Part shown: piece after piece, positions 10,041-21,736 of the stretch
Numbering within the stretch: the stretch's first letter is position 1
How the letters are laid out: every line of letters begins with the position of its first letter
Assembly (NCBI GenBank): GCA_033032865.1
Contig: JAWHQI010000185.1
Location: 2,728,001 to 2,792,000 of the forward strand
Direction: 5' to 3'
DNA length: 64,000 bases
DNA from: Dactylorhiza incarnata
Taxonomy: Eukaryota > Streptophyta > Magnoliopsida > Asparagales > Orchidaceae
The notes under the pieces: model-generated
Seen by the model: only the letters and a program-made list of their open reading frames with translations
Told to the model about the DNA's origin: nothing
Database searches by the model: none
Position numbers and translations under genes: made by a program

Positions 10041-12101
10041 ATGGCACAAAACAAAGAGTATTCCAGCACAAGACCTCCTATGTGCAATCTCAGTAAGTTT
10101 GCACTGTGGAAGGATTAGATTATACATGAATTCTATTGATGAGGAAATCTTCAATGTTATCTTGACAGGACCTCCTACTCCCGCAACATCTGCAAGCATT
10201 GAAACAACTGCAGACAACCATGCTGTCCCACCTCCTGAATGGACAGAAGCATAGAAGAAACAAAGAAGTGCAGATGCAAAAGCAATGAACATTCTTGCTC
10301 AATCTATGTCTGATGACATATTTCAAAAAGTGGTTGAATGTACTTCAGCCAGAGAGATTTGGATCTCACTAAATAATATGTTTGCAGGTTCTGCAGATGA
10401 AAGGAAAGACAGAAGATCACACTTGATCTCTCTGTATGAAAACTTCAAGAAAGGAGAAACAGAGACAGTTGCTGATATGTACAATAGGCTCAGTCTCATA
10501 ATAAATGAGCTGAAGACCTTGGATAAAGTGATCACTATCACTGAGGTCAATGACAAGATCTTAATGTGCTTCCCCAGCACATGGGATTCAAGAATCTGGC
10601 CAATCAAGGATGTCAGAAGCCTCAATGAGATTACCACTGAAGCATTTTTGTGCAATCTCAAATCCCATGAGCAGCTCATTAAATCCAGGGAAGCTGAAGC
10701 ATCCACTTCATCTCCAGTAACAAAGAAAGAAAAGAGCATAGCTTTCAAAGCAGCTGATGCAGAAGAAAAAGAAAAGACTCCAAAGGATGAGGAGTTCATG
10801 AGTCTCACAGCCAAGAGATTTTACAAATTGGCTAAGAAGGACCTCAGAAAGAAAGAGTCCAGATCAAGATAAAAGCAAAGGTATGACAAATCAACTCCTA
10901 AAGAGGTTATTTGTTATGGATGCAGGAAACCTGGACACTACCTGACAGAATGTCCAGAAAATCAAAAGAAAGAGAAGAAAAAGGATAAAGAAGAGAAGAG
11001 AAGCTCCAACAAGTCTTCCTCCCACAAGCACAAAAAGAAGGGAAGAGGATTTATAGCAGAATCCTGGAGTGACACTGAATCTGAATCATCATCCAGCTCA
11101 TCTGATGATGATGAAGAAAATTCAATGGAAAGTGACCAATGTTTGATGGCAATATATGACTCAGCCAGTGAGTCAGAAGATGCCTTCTCATCCAGCTCCA
11201 ATGATGATGAAGATGAAAGAACTTTCTGCATGATGGCTATCAATGCCTCAGGACATAACTTTGAAGAAAAATCAGAATCTGAAGTAGAAGATGATGCAGA
11301 TCAGGTATTATCTAACTTTGATTTTACTTCAGTTGAATTCAAAGCTGAATTCAAGGTGCTTTACTTAGACTTACTGGAATCTGAGAAAGAAATAATCTCA
11401 CTCAGAAGTAAGCTAGCTGAAATGAATAATATAAGTGAAGAAAATAAAATCTTAAGAAAGATATGGCTGCCTCCAGGGAACATATTGTTCTCATTGAGAG
11501 CAAGTTGTCTGAAGCCAAAAAGTTTGAAGAATCCCTAAATGGGAGAAGCATCAAACTGATGGACATAACAAGCATAGTAAATGCTAGACTTAATAGCAAA
11601 CTGGGCCTGGGTGCCTCATCAAGTGAGCCATATCTGATTAAGAAGAATATATTATCTACACCCATAAAATTCATATCTGCTAAAAGCAAAGAGGATGTAG
11701 AAGCAAATAAAGATATTTCAAGCAAGTCTGTTAAGAATAAAAGAATTCATAAGAATTCGTCGAACGAATCTAGACAAAAAGATTTCAATCTCTCGAATGG
11801 AGATCGACGAAAACTAAAAACAGACTTTCAGCATAGTAATTACATGGACAACGTTCGACGAAATCATGTACATTCGTCGAACGGCGATCGATGAATTTAC
11901 CCAAATTTGTCGAACAGATACTATACACAGAATTTCAAGAATTCTAATTCTAAACACACTAAAAATCCTTTTACTGAGTGGACAATACCTCCAAGGAGAT
12001 ATCATCCACAAGGCTACAAGGATCAGCCTGAAATGTCCTTTATTTCTGAGTATTGTGGTAAGACAAAAGGACCCATGGTAGTCTGGGTCAAAAACAACTA
12101 G
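10041..12101 (+). pseudogene. gag of element B (broken), ending in TAG before protease
   Basis: Starts at the ATG at 10041. A 4-5 bp deletion near 10112, seen against F, shifts the frame, and TAG at 10252-10254 replaces a CAG that F keeps. The main gag ORF is 10285-10872. A CCHC knuckle CYGCRKPGHYLTEC lies at 10912-10953. Then come Ser/Asp/Glu-rich segments with lysine-rich and coiled-coil-like stretches. From about 11750 the coding sequence contains hairpin units (TTCGTCGA...TCGACGAA) that encode Ser-Ser-Asn...Arg-Arg peptides. The last frame ends VVWVKNN then TAG at 12099-12101, in frame with the protease. Confidence 0.8.
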
Positions 12102-12104
12102 TTT

Positions 12105-13480
12105 ATGTTTATGTCTTTGCAGGTACACAGCTGTCCAAGAACAAGTGAAAAATGGTATTTGGACAGTGGATGTTCAAAACATATGACAGGGAACAAGGCA
12201 AATATGAACAATTACAAGGCAAAGCTTGGACCAAAAGTCATATTTGGAGACTCCAACTATGAACAGACCAAAGGCTATGGAAAAGTCAAGGTTGGAAAAG
12301 TCAAGGTTGGAGAAGTCACCTTCAAAGAGGTAGCTTATGTAAAGGGACTGAAGCATAACCTTATCAGCATAAGTCAATTATGTGATGAAGGGTATCAGGT
12401 AACATTTAATAAATTGAATTGCCTTATTAAATCTACTGATGGTATTACTGTTTTATCAGGTATTAGGCAAGGTAATATATATTTAGTGAATTTCAATTCA
12501 TCTACTTCAGAAGTTTGTTTATTTAGTGATGCAAGCAAATCTAGTGAACTTTGGCATAAGAGATTAGGACATGTAAACCTTAGGACCATTGCTAAATTAT
12601 CTAAGGACAATCTTGTTAGAGGTTTACCCTTAGGTTAATACAAGAAAGAAGGTCTTTGTAGGGCATGTCAACTAGGCAAGCAAACTAAAAATAGCTTTAA
12701 ATCATTATCTAAAAGTGATTCACCTAGAATCTTATATTTGCTACATATGGACCTTTTTGGACCTATAGCAACAAAGAGTTTAGGGGGGGGGGGGAAGTCT
12801 TACACTCTAGTTATTGTAGACGACTTCTCTAGATTCACTTGGGTGTTCTTTTTGAGAGAAAAGTTAGATAACTTTAAAGTTCTTACAGACTTTCTTAAGA
12901 GCATACAGATTGAGTACTCTACTATAGTTGCATTGATCAGAAGTGATCATGACACTGAGTTTGAGTCTCTTCTTATGCAAGAATTCTGTGAGATTGAAGG
13001 TATCAGGCATTGTTTCTTAGCTCCTAGAACTCCTCAACAAAATGGGGTAGTTGAAAGGAAAAATAGAACTCTAATTGAATCAGCAAGAAGATTGCTTGCA
13101 GATGCCAATTTGCCCCTATCCTTTTAAGCAGAGGCTGTTAGCATAGCAAATTATGTTCTGAATAGAAGTCTGATACACAAACTTAAGGGAAAGACTCCTT
13201 ATGAATTACTTAAAGGGAAGAAACCTAAAGTTAACTATTTTAGAGCATTTGGCTGTAGATGTTTCATTGACAATAATGATAAGAAATACCTTAGGAAATT
13301 TGAACCAAAATCAGATGAAGGAATTTTCTTAGGTTATTCACTTGTCAGTAAAGCATATAGGATCTATAATAAATCTACTCTTAAAATAGAAGAATCTATG
13401 CATGTCTATTTTGATGAAACTAACATGTTTTACAAGGAGAAGATTCCTTCTACCATAGAAAATCTGCAAGTACCTATATT
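12105..13480 (+). pseudogene. protease and integrase of element B (broken)
   Basis: Protease motif WYLDSGCSKHMTG at 12153-12191 is intact. GAG-pre-integrase LWHKRLGHVNL is at about 12549 and the zinc-binding CRACQLGKQT at about 12660. Integrase shows MDLFGP (first Asp), IRSDHDTEFES (second Asp) and QQNGVVERKNRT (Glu). A run of 12 G at 12783-12794 makes SLGGGGKSY where SLGGKSY is normal, an in-frame expansion. Stops include TAA at 12636-12638 and TAA near 13126 at the Trp expected in SFWAEA. Confidence 0.85.
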
Positions 13481-13485
13481 ATGTG

Positions 13486-14874
13486 AGTAGCTAGATCAAT
13501 TAGCTCTACATAAAGATGGAATTCCGAATCCTGAACAGCAGAATGATGAAGAGAGTGAAGAAGAAAATCTCCCAGATTTTGCTGAAAGCTCAGAACAGAT
13601 AACAACAGATCATTCTTCACAGAATATAGTAGCTGAACAAATTCCCCAAGTGGAAATTATTGCTGAACCATCTCCAACTGTTGACCACATCACAGTTAGA
13701 GATCATCCAATATCACAAGTGATTGGTGATATTTCAGAAGGTGTTCAAACAAGGAATCAAGTAAATCAGAACATGATGCACACATGTTTTCTCTCTCAGA
13801 TTGAACCTCAATCTCTATAAGATGCAGAACAAGATTCCAACTGGATCATTGCTATGCAAGAGGAACTCAATCAGTTTGAGACAAACAAAGTATGGGATTT
13901 GGTTCCTAGACCAAAAGACCATCCAGTGATTGGCACCAAATGGGTCTTCAGGAACAAGCTAGATGAACAAGGCAACATTGTGAGAAATAAAGCAAGACTG
14001 GTAGCCCAATGATATTCACAGGAAGAAGGGATTGATTATGATCAGACCTTTGCTCCTGTTGCAAGACTTGAAGCAATATGAATTTTTCTTGCATTTGCTG
14101 CATATAAAAAGTTCAAGGTATATCAAATGGATGTAAAGAGTGCTTTCTTAAATGGAGAAATCAAAGAAGAAGTATGTGTGGAACAACCACCAGGTTTCAT
14201 CTCTCCAACTCAACCCTCTTTTGTATTTAAGCTTAAGAAAGCTCTTTATGGTCTCAAACAAGCTCCTAGAGCACGGTATGAGAGTTTAGCTAGTTTTCTT
14301 TTGGAAAACAATTTCTGTATGGGCATAGTAGATAAAACCTTATTTTTCAGGATACATAAAAATAAAACTTTGCTAGTTCAAATATATGTAGATGATATTA
14401 TTTTTCGCTCTACTGATTCAAATTTGTGCAAAAGATTTTCTAATCTAATGCAATCTAAATATGAAATGAGTAGTATGGGTGAGTTATCATCCTTTCTTGG
14501 TCTTCAAGTGAAGCAAACTCCAAATGGAATCTTCATATCCCAATCTAAGTATGCTAAGGAATTAGTGAAAAGATTTGGTATGTCTGATTCTTCCAACATG
14601 AAAACACCCATGCCCTCAAATGTTGTTGTTGATAATGATTAATCAGGGAAACCTGTTGATTCAAAAGTATATAGAGCAATTGTTGGCTCAGTACTTTATT
14701 TAACAGCAAGTAGGCCTGACATAATGTTTGCTACCTGTATTTGTGCTAGGTTTTAAGTTAACCCCAAAGAATCCCATCTAATTTTATTAAAAAGGATTTT
14801 GAGATATATAAAGTGTTGCCCTAATCTAGGACTTTGGTATCCAACAACATCTGAATTTGAATTAACTGGATTCT
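13486..14874 (+). pseudogene. reverse transcriptase and start of RNase H of element B (broken)
   Basis: RT motifs: GTKWVFRNKLDEQG, NKARLVAQ followed by TGA (Gly expected), QMDVKSAFLNGEIKEEV (14124 on), KALYGLKQAPRA, and the active site YVDD at 14385-14396. TGA at 14079-14081 stands where element H has CGA (SIRIF). TAA at 14754-14756 breaks ARFQVNP. The start of RNase H (ELTGF) is cut by element C at 14874; target ATTCT at 14870-14874. Confidence 0.85.
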
Positions 14875-16403
14875 TGATGCGCTATTTCGGCACTGCTAAT
14901 TAGCAGGCACGAAATGCGATACGACGGCAGTGCACCGGTCGTTGTCAAGTAATAAAATAGGGAGGAACTCCCCGAATATCGATCTCTCAAGGACCGCAAG
15001 TTGGGTAGTACGATTTGCTCTCGCAGGAAATCAGTTCAAAGGATAAAATAGTAACGACGGGGGTTTTGATTTGGTTTCCTATGCTATTGCAGAATGAAGA
15101 AATATGAAGGTCTAAACTCCGCTTCGCACGGCGAGATGGGTGCAACGGTCGCGATGTCGTGCTTCAGAAGGCGCGTGGGCGAAAAATCACTATGACGGTT
15201 GAGGTTCGCACACACCTCTTATCAAAACATCACCGCAAGCTTTTGCTAGCGGCTTCAACCACAATGTAACACAGAAAATAGCAAGAAACAAAGGGGCTAT
15301 TCATGCCACCACAAATAACATTGCATATGAAAACAAGCAGTAATCCATAAGATCTACTTAACACGCATTCATAAAGCAACTGCAAACGAGTTCAAGCAAC
15401 AAAGGTTAGAGAGGACCACAATGAAGAAATCACGTCTTGGGTTCACGGCCGGAATGAGAGGTTGTCGGGCTCTCTCCGGACTCGGCCCTCAGATGGTGAG
15501 CTTGGCTCGAAGGAGGCTGTCACCGCTCCTACGATCTTCAGCGCTTCCTTGGCCTCCTTGGCGAGGAATGCTTGACCTAATGGTGGATGAAGCTTCCTAG
15601 TGCTCCCGATGGAAGGATGGAGGTGGAAAGTCACTGGAAATGGCCTTGATGGTGGAGGAGATGAAGGAGAAGCCTTCACCCCTCAAGAGCAGCGGGAAGG
15701 AAGAGTTTTCCCGCCCTCAGAATCGCTCCTGCTCGTGCCCTGGTCGTCCTCCTTCTGATTGCCTCGATTCCTGCTTTTTATAGGAAACAAGCTGAAAATT
15801 GATCATTCACGGTCGAACGCACGATCGTGCGCAGACCGTGCGATATTAACGGATGAAATATGACTTGCAGAATACGCTGTGCCGCCCGTGCGATTTGTTC
15901 ACGCACGACCAACGTCGCCCGTGCGTTCAAACGCACGGGTAAAATCCGATGCTTTGAGATCATAATGATACAGGTCGACCGCGCGTTTTACTCACGCACG
16001 GGCGAATTCGCCCGTGCGTTAAAACGCATGAGTAAACCCCGACGCTCCATTTTCTTCCCAGACACAAACACACGACCGCGCAGACCGTGCGTCAAGGAAA
16101 CGCACGACCGTGCGATATGCACAGAAATTACATTTGGGGGAAAACGGGACGATCAGGTCACCTGCAGACAAGAAATACTAGTTGGGAATACACGTCCAGC
16201 ACAGGGATACATAAAAGAAGGGAAGGGGAGCACAATGTGCTTACCCCCAACAACGAGGAATGCAATTGCACACCGAAATGGGTTTAATGGTGCACCTAGC
16301 ATGGAATAGTATATGTAAATGAAAACGTGACTAAAATGTGGTGCAAACACTAGAATATCAGCCCAAATGAGTCCAAAAATATATATATAAATGGGACTCA
16401 TCA
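14875..16403 (-). repeat. 3' LTR of element C
   Basis: 1529 bp, TGATGCGC...CTCATCA on the plus strand, paired with 27731-29213 (1483 bp). Differences include transitions at CpG sites and small indels, so it is older than D. ORFs of 149 aa on the plus strand in both copies come from the CGCACG repeats and are antisense to the element. Confidence 0.92.
15775..16110 (-). promoter_or_regulatory. LTR promoter of C: TATA box with CGCACG palindrome cluster upstream
   Basis: On the minus strand a TATAAAAA box (15782-15775) is preceded, over about 300 bp, by many GCACG/CGTGC inverted repeats. At 15994-16019 there is a perfect 26-bp palindrome whose halves are ACGCACGGGCGAA and its complement, centred on GAATTC. 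The right LTR has the same TATA at 28611-28618 with the palindrome decayed. Cluster plus TATA is typical of a U3 promoter. Confidence 0.6.
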
Positions 16404-16420
16404 CACCCACAGACTTAACC
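16404..16420 (-). other. polypurine tract of element C
   Basis: Read on the minus strand, TAAGTCTGTGGGTG abuts the 3' LTR. It matches the position and style of the E tract (ending CTGGGGGTG). Confidence 0.7.
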
Positions 16421-18151
16421 ATTTGCACGTCTCGGGCAAACTACTTAGCTCTCCTGTCGGAACAATTGAATGTTAGCATAAGTTTGAGCGGTAGAGAATT
16501 ATGTGAAGTCGCATGCTCTCGTACGTAGAAATACATTAGAACAGAATTAAACTCAAGGTTATATCTAATTATTTCTAAAACAGTAGTTTGGAATTTATAT
16601 TACTTGGATGGTGAATCCTGGTGAATCTTTCTGTCGCGCAAAAAGGGAAAATAGTGTGACTAATGAGTAAAGTATTACTCAAATCGAAGCTAGGGACAAT
16701 CTCCTAAGAAATCCATCAAAGTCTGTGTCCATAGGCTTGCACGTCCGCACTCTCTCTACTGCATGAGACAACTCGTATCTAAAATCAATAGGGCTTATAG
16801 GCAATTGTTAGGCTTAGGTTGAGTATAGGCTAGGTAAGTAGAAGGACGATGGGAATCGCACACAACACAACCGTCGCACTCAAGAGAATGACAATCACCA
16901 AAATAACATTTTCAGTACTTACACGACACCCCCGGACTTCAATTGAACACAAGGTGCGTGTTGAGCCAGAAATAAATAAAATTTTTGCCGAGAGAAAATT
17001 ATTATTGCACAACTCTTTTATTATTTTTTTTTTCTTTTCTTTTCTTTCTTTTCTTTTCGGCAAAAGCACTTTTTTACACAAAATAAAATAGCTCGTTTAG
17101 CTACATTAAAGCAGCCATACATACATAGATGACACCAAATATGATCGAGACAGAAATGAATTTCAGCTCAGCGGTTGGTGCGAACATAGGTTCGGCTGTA
17201 TGGCCATGGTTACATTAGATAGTGGAGCTAAACAAAGAGGAGAGGTAGGCTCAAGTGGGCTTGCAATGGTGATTACGTTGGTTAGGATTTCAAAAGCACA
17301 CACGGATCAAGAGGTGGCCTATATCACATTTCATGACGAGTATTTCAACACAATTGTGTCGAGAGTCGCCTAGTGCAAGTTCTAGCCACCGGGAAAGGTT
17401 GTCCTTCCTTTCGACCCTAGTAAAAAGCTACTATTAGTCTGCTACACTCTACCTATTGCTACCGTTGGATTCACCGGATTCACCACTAAAGTAAAATAAA
17501 TTTCATCTACTATAACAGAAATAAGTACATTACAACTCTGAATTTTATTCTACTCTAATCGAATTTCTAGGTGTGACGGGAGCACTTGACTAGAGCACTA
17601 CTCGAGTCAACATTATTCTCCACTCCTCACTCACATGCTAATAATTCAATTCTTACGAGCAGGAAAACCTCGCAGCGATACCCAATAAGCACGCGTGATC
17701 AAGTGCGCGTGAACTAGGTGCACATGTATGCAACAAAATAAAAAATCCTAACTCAGCACATTCTAGCATGTCATGCAACGTGTGTGCACTTGCACAGCTC
17801 GCTCTCTCCCCCAGAATAAACGATTCAAACATAAATAGGAGAGGGGTAGAGTTGACCTATGCTCACAAAGGAGCATGCCAGAAGTGCGGTAATCCCAATT
17901 TCTCTAACAATAAACCTCCTTCCACGCGAGAGCAAAGCTTCACCTACAATGTTAGCAAAACTGAAATAACAATACGCAAAAAGGATTAAAAAGATAGACG
18001 GGACCGGGTGGTTCCCATGGTTTGTCTCCCAAGAAACCCTTTTGTTTAACGTCCTTGAGGTGGACCAAATACCTGTATTAATCCTTGTTTAAGCAGCAGA
18101 GAATCTAAAGAAAAGTTTCACAGACACAGATCAAAGCATAAGAAAAGGAAC
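16421..18151 (-). other. non-coding 3' region of C, with internal polypurine tract
   Basis: About 1.7 kb with no convincing ORF. At about 17020-17060 the plus strand is almost pure T/C, giving a long polypurine tract on the sense strand 620-650 bases from the PPT. Element E has the same at 59690-59757. Other shared landmarks with E are CAAGTTCTAGCCAC (17376 and 60050 regions), CTCTCCCCCAGA and GAGCAT(G/A)CCAGAAG, so C and E share ancestry in this region. Confidence 0.65.
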
Positions 18152-19780
18152 TCAGTTATACGCGCTTTTGTAGTGCACGTCCCCAGTGGCTTGTAGGCTG
18201 GATATGAAAGCTTTAGGGCCAAAATTGGTATTACCCAATTTTCCCCTAGCCTCTGCCAACTTGCCACTGGAAGCAGTGGAGCGAGCACTACGCTCTCTTC
18301 TTTCAAGTTTCAGCCTCTCCACGGTAGGAGAGCGCCAGCGTTGGTAGTAGTCAGATTTTCCCACCTTAGTGGTGGGTGGCATCACTCCCGTTACCGTAGT
18401 GGCAACTGGGTCAGCCCAAGAGACCGTCTGTTTAAGAAGTTTATTACAAAATTTATTGTTAGATAAGAATGGGACATTGTCCCGAGTTAAGTTCAGCAGA
18501 ATGGGTTCATACACCAGATCTTCCTTCCTTTCCGGGTCACAGTCCTTTCTCAAATCTATTTCTTCTCCTTTTCCGCATGATTGTTTCTCCTCCTTTTCTT
18601 CGTCCAACAATACAAATTCAACCTTGATTCCTGCATCACTAAGAGATTTATCAGAAATATTTTGGGAAAAGCAAGGCAATGTTTCAGTCACAATTTTGGG
18701 GTAGGTAGGGAAGATAACTTTCCCAGCGGAAAAATCCAAAGTGGCACCGCTCTCTTTCAAGAACGGCACTACCAAGATGGGGATAGAGTTATTCTCCTTG
18801 GGTCCCAACACTTGGAAGTCAGCGACCACTACTGTCCCCTCAACCATGATTTCAACATTCTTCACTTCCCCCTCCGACTGAATAACAGTCCCATTAGCAA
18901 GCACCAAAGACTTCCGATCATCCGGGTTCATCTTGAGTTGCAGTTTAGCCACGTCTTGCAATGCAAGGACGTTACGGGATGATCCGGAGTCACATAAGGC
19001 AGCAGTTTGGATATTATTAATAGAACAATTGATGACTAATTCATTTGGGTTAACCACATCCGTGTCGGTGAGACTCTTCCCTTGATTTATAGGATTTTTT
19101 TCTGTGTTGCTAGGAAGGTTCCCTTGCGACCGCTCGGTTAACAATTGAGCCAATTGGCCCAATTGCATCTCCAAGTTGCGCATGGACGCGGTTTGGTTAA
19201 CCATGTTAGAGTTCGCGGTATGCATAAACCTTTCCATCATTTCTTCAAGGTTGCTCTTCTTAAAAGTTGGGGCACCTTGATTATAACTCTGTTGAGGCGA
19301 ACGCGGTTGGCTACCGGAGGCTTGAGCATCGTATTGATGCGAGCCTCCTTGACATCGTTGGCCTGGAACATTTTGTTTCCAAGAGAAGTTCGGATGACTT
19401 CTCACGCCCGAGTTATAAGTCTTATTGAACGGTGCTCCTTGATTTTGATCATTTATATAATTAACACTTTCTTCAAAAGAAAATTCAGTAGGTTGCTCAC
19501 CTATGGGGCACTCATATGCATGATGCCCTGGGTTTCCACAACCTTGACATGAGATCATCATCACTGAGGCAGAAGGGAGGGTAGGCCTCTTAAGTAGCAT
19601 GGCACTTTCAGCAGGTGTACCAGACGTGTTCACCTGAAAAAGACCTCGAGTGTTCCTTGGAGCATTTCTTCCAGCAGTCCAAAAGGAACTGTGAATGGCT
19701 GTGTCTTGGACAATCCGCAAAGCTTCTTCAGGGGTGTGGTTCATCAAAGTTCCACCTGCAGCAGCATCAATAATGGCCAT
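18152..19780 (-). pseudogene. gag C-terminal part and aspartic protease of element C
   Basis: A 542-codon open frame downstream of the D insertion. Numbering from its first Met: CCHC knuckle at residues 78-91 (C78, C81, H86, C91), a Gln-rich linker, the gag helix MMERFMHTANSN at 181-192, and a retroviral-type protease with DSGSS at 264-268 (Asp264 catalytic) followed by PILVVPFLKESGATLDF. The frame ends at 18152 after a basic, Ser/Arg-rich tail without RT. It is intact apart from being separated from its N-terminus by D, so it would be functional length only if D were absent. The plus-strand ORFs here are antisense shadows. Confidence 0.85.
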
Positions 19781-19946
19781 TGATAAATAGAAAATATACG
19801 CATTTTTCTATATAGTTTTTAGTATAGTTTTAATTAAATTTGTAAATAATATATGTAAATTAATGAATAAAATGTTTGTTTTTGCTATTTTTGTTTTTAA
19901 CTTAGTTTTATTTTCATTTTATAAAATTTCTGTAATTTTGTTAAGT

Positions 19947-20425
19947 CACGCCCTCGGACACGCCCGTGTCCAAGGGCGTGTTCAATAATTTCTGATAATT
20001 TTCATTTCTGTCTTTTTTCCAGCTCAAACATCAAGTCACGCCCTCGGTCACGCCCGTGACCGAGGTCGTGTACTTGGTCACGCCCGTGTTGGATGTTCAG
20101 CCAGATTCGAGCCCAAATGTCAATGTCACGCCCAATGTCACGGCCGTGATCGGGTCACGCCCGTGACCGAGGCCGTGACTCAACAAAGCTTCCAGAAAAC
20201 CAAAGGACACGTCAGGTGTCACGCCCAGTTCAAGCTCAAGCCTGCCGACATCGAACACGCCCGTGTTCCTTAGAACACGCCCGTGTACTTCGGAAGTCGC
20301 CGATCAAACCTTCTAGATGCCAGCCTGGATCCAGCTGTTCTGGCTATTCGCACCCCAAGCCGTGTCACGCCCTCAGACACGCCCGTGACCGAGGGCGTGT
20401 AATTCCAAAATTTTGCCTATAAATA
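19947..20425 (+). promoter_or_regulatory. LTR promoter of D: four CACGCCC hairpins and TATA box
   Basis: Inverted repeats with a constant GCCC loop: 19947-19980 (15-bp arms, 14 paired), 20038-20071 (14 of 15), 20153-20168 (6 of 6), 20366-20399 (13 of 15), plus the perfect 12-mer TCACGGCCGTGA at 20138-20149. TATAAATAG follows at 20418, 18 bases after the last hairpin. The copy in the 3' LTR has TATA at 25616. The density and spacing suggest a U3 enhancer; binding factors are unknown. Confidence 0.65.
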
Positions 20426-21162
20426 GAGGCCGACCCCCTCATCAATTCCCCCTCTTGGAACCTCTTGGAACCTCTTGGCTCCTAATGGATTGCCCTTTTG
20501 GGTGATCTTCCACAATATTCCTCCACCATTTTGTATTTTCTTTTTTTTTATGTAATTAATTAGGTTTTATTTTATTTCCTTTTTTGTAATATAAATGTTG
20601 TAATTAAATGTTTTTTATTTTGTAATTTTATTTCCTGTAAACCCCGTTATTATGGCAATAAATAAATTTAGTTTTTTTTCGTGCATTCGTAGCGTAATTT
20701 CAATTTCTGCAATTTCAAATTCTGCACCGTATTTCAATTCATAACTTAGCTTTATTTCTGCACCGTATTTCAAATTCATAACTTAGCTTTATTTCCGCAC
20801 TTCAATTTTCGCAATTTTTTCTTTCTTTAGCTAGATTTATTCGTCGCCATAAAATCGGTTTTCTCGCTTATATTCGAATTTATGCGTCGTCATAATTTTT
20901 CATTCTTTTCTTCCTTGACACGGTAGTTTAGAATGGGATATTCGGGCTGCGTTTAAAATCGCTTCAAAGCGAGCGTTTTTCTCTCGTAATGCTTTCTTCG
21001 TTTTCGTATTTTCACTTTATGTTTTTATTATTCGTGTTTTTGTTGTTTTATGTTTTAATCATTTTCGTTTCCGTCATTTTTTCGTTGTCATTACTTTTTT
21101 TTATTCGTGTTTTTGTTTTCGTTATTTCGTTTAATAGCTTAGTTTTATTTCATTATTGCAAT

Positions 21163-21330
21163 GCATTTATTTCCCGCCTATCCATTTGGATAGGACTTGC
21201 ACTGCATTTATTTCCCGCCTATCCATTTGGATAGGACTTGCACTGCATTTATTTCCCGTCTACCCGTTTGGGTAGAACTTGCTCACGCATTTATTTCCCC
21301 TCTACCTATTTGGGTAGGGATTGCATTTCT
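21163..21330 (+). repeat. four-unit 41-bp hairpin array in leader part of LTR D
   Basis: GCATTTATTTCCC... units start at 21163, 21204, 21245 and 21287. Each has a short stem: CCTATCCATTTGGATAGG in units 1-2, TCTACCCGTTTGGGTAGA in unit 3, and a TCTACC...GGTAGG form in unit 4. Between units 1 and 3 two base pairs change on both sides (C-G to T-A, T-A to C-G), so pairing is kept. It lies about 750 bases after the TATA box and would be in the transcript. The 3' LTR carries the same array at 26360-26527. Confidence 0.8.
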
Positions 21331-21719
21331 TTAATTCCTGCAATTTATCGCTTTCATTTCAATTTCGTAGAGTGTGTGCGTTTTAATTTAGTGCGTCCTT
21401 TTTGTCTTTTCTATCGCTTTTCTTGGTTTTTGCTAAACGCACACCAAGCCCGCGATTGTTATCATTTTTTATCGTTATGTTATCATTTTTGTTTTTGTTT
21501 TTAATTATCACTTTCATCACTTATTTTTAATCCGATAAAACAATAGCCATTTTCTCGAAGTAACAATACTCGACGGGACCCAGGGCTAATACGACTATGT
21601 TATGATATTTTTATCATATATATACTACACGCGATAGGTGCGCTTGCCTCTTAGCAAATTAAATAAAATTATTTTCTTACCGAATCTATTTCGGGAAAAT
21701 AATTTTCCTATCAAGTTTT

Positions 21720-21736
21720 TGGCGCCGTTGCCGGGG
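21720..21736 (+). other. primer-binding site of element D (tRNA-Asp)
   Basis: TGGCGCCGTTGCCGGGG is the exact complement of the 3' end of plant tRNA-Asp (…CCCCGGCAACGGCGCCA), 6 bases after the LTR. Same primer class as C and E. Confidence 0.9.

Larger units (their letters stand above)
19781..21713 (+). repeat. 5' LTR of element D
   Basis: 1933 bp, TGATAAATAG...TTTCCTATCA. Three repeat-derived ORFs (68, 81 and 88 codons) are identical in both LTRs, which reflects LTR identity and not genes. Contains the promoter at 19947-20425, three CCTCTTGGAA repeats at 20451-20480, a 36-bp direct repeat (20721 and 20757), and the hairpin array at 21163-21330. Confidence 0.95.

Noticed and set aside
15860..16309. 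149-codon plus-strand ORF, also at 28696-29145
   Set aside because: Antisense to element C and produced by the CGCACG repeat cluster in its LTR.
18369..19552. Plus-strand ORFs of 111-135 codons
   Set aside because: Antisense shadows of the gag-PR frame of C.
20216..21504. Three ORFs (68, 81 and 88 codons) repeated exactly at 25414-26701
   Set aside because: They are identical because the two LTRs of D are identical; they lie in repeat-rich LTR sequence and show no domain.
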